Shown one piece after another: positions 33,153 to 33,289 of a DNA stretch of 33,289 nucleotides. Origin of the DNA: Oscillospiraceae bacterium (GTDB lineage Bacteria; Bacillota; Clostridia; Oscillospirales; UBA929). The position numbers and the translations under genes were made by a program. The notes under the pieces were generated by a model, which was given only the letters and a program-made list of their open reading frames with translations, searched no databases and was not told where the DNA came from. The first letter of the stretch is position 1, and each line of letters begins with the position of its first letter. Location: positions 1 to 33,289 of the forward strand of contig JAISVI010000022.1 of NCBI GenBank assembly GCA_031271665.1, read 5' to 3'.

Positions 33153-33289
33153 TCATGTAACACGCTCGGACGATGCGCTCTTCTCTCTGTCAAGCGCATG
33201 CGCGCCCTCGCGGGCGGCGGAATAAGGCGCTTGCGCTCTGTCCAACCAGTCCGCGCTCCGCGCGGCCTTGGGTTGCCCAACGCTGCAGC
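33153..33289 (-). CDS. C-terminal end of an unidentified protein (partial)
   Basis: An open frame of about 45 codons enters from the window edge and ends at TGA 33153-33155, 12 bases before the DUF5711 ATG. Its third codon positions are GC-rich like the neighbouring genes. The tail reads QPKAARSADWLDRAQAPYSA and ends SASSERVT, polar and alanine-rich. One other minus-strand frame is also open across the segment and would end in an ATGA overlap, so the frame choice is tentative. No family is recognised. Confidence 0.4.
   Translation of the reverse strand, partial: CSVGQPKAARSADWLDRAQAPYSAAREGAHALDREKSASSERVT

Overview
The window reads as a chromosomal segment of a GC-rich, low-synteny member of the Clostridia (Bacillota), probably a gut-type or uncultured lineage. 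The evidence is a PolC-type replicative polymerase, the block pyrH-frr-uppS-cdsA-dxr-rseP-ispG-polC, a short HisG paired with HisZ, a ClpE-like ATPase, CvpA, a DUF5711 protein, strong GGAGG ribosome sites, frequent GTG/TTG starts and ATGA/TGATG overlaps. No rRNA, tRNA, CRISPR array or transposase was seen. The species cannot be named from this sequence.

Layout, left to right. Positions 110-1100 (+) hold a two-gene unit: a two-TM protein with an extracytoplasmic region, overlapped by a LydA/holin-like small membrane protein. All remaining genes are on the minus strand. Positions 6013-1368 are a MoxR ATPase / DUF58 / transglutaminase operon. Positions 7760-6072 are an AT-rich single gene encoding an AIPR-family protein with an apparent PD-(D/E)XK nuclease N-terminus, which looks like an acquired phage-defence gene. 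Then come a DUF5610-like hypothetical, rpe, glgP with its own promoter, and a truncated histidine cluster hisZ-hisG-hisD.

Positions 24590-15091 carry the conserved pyrH-to-polC block, covering UMP kinase, ribosome recycling, undecaprenyl-PP and CDP-DAG synthesis, two MEP-pathway enzymes, a site-2 protease and PolC. PolC is about 1126 residues and lacks the DnaQ-like proofreading exonuclease normally inserted in its PHP domain. The block is flanked by inverted copies of a 25-bp AATTGACAATG-type repeat. Upstream is a 781-residue protein that fuses a CPBP membrane protease to an archaeal-type phosphoglycerate mutase/homoserine-kinase-like enzyme. Next come an orphan VWA protein and the operon DUF5711-cvpA-pgsA-clpE-like, ending in a strong terminator.

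The most notable points are the exonuclease-less PolC, the CPBP-aPGM fusion, the AIPR defence gene, the sensor/holin-like pair, and two interspersed repeat families. The repeats frame the conserved block and contribute the stop codons of three genes. Start sites were chosen from visible ribosome binding sites, and several differ from the longest ORF in the track.
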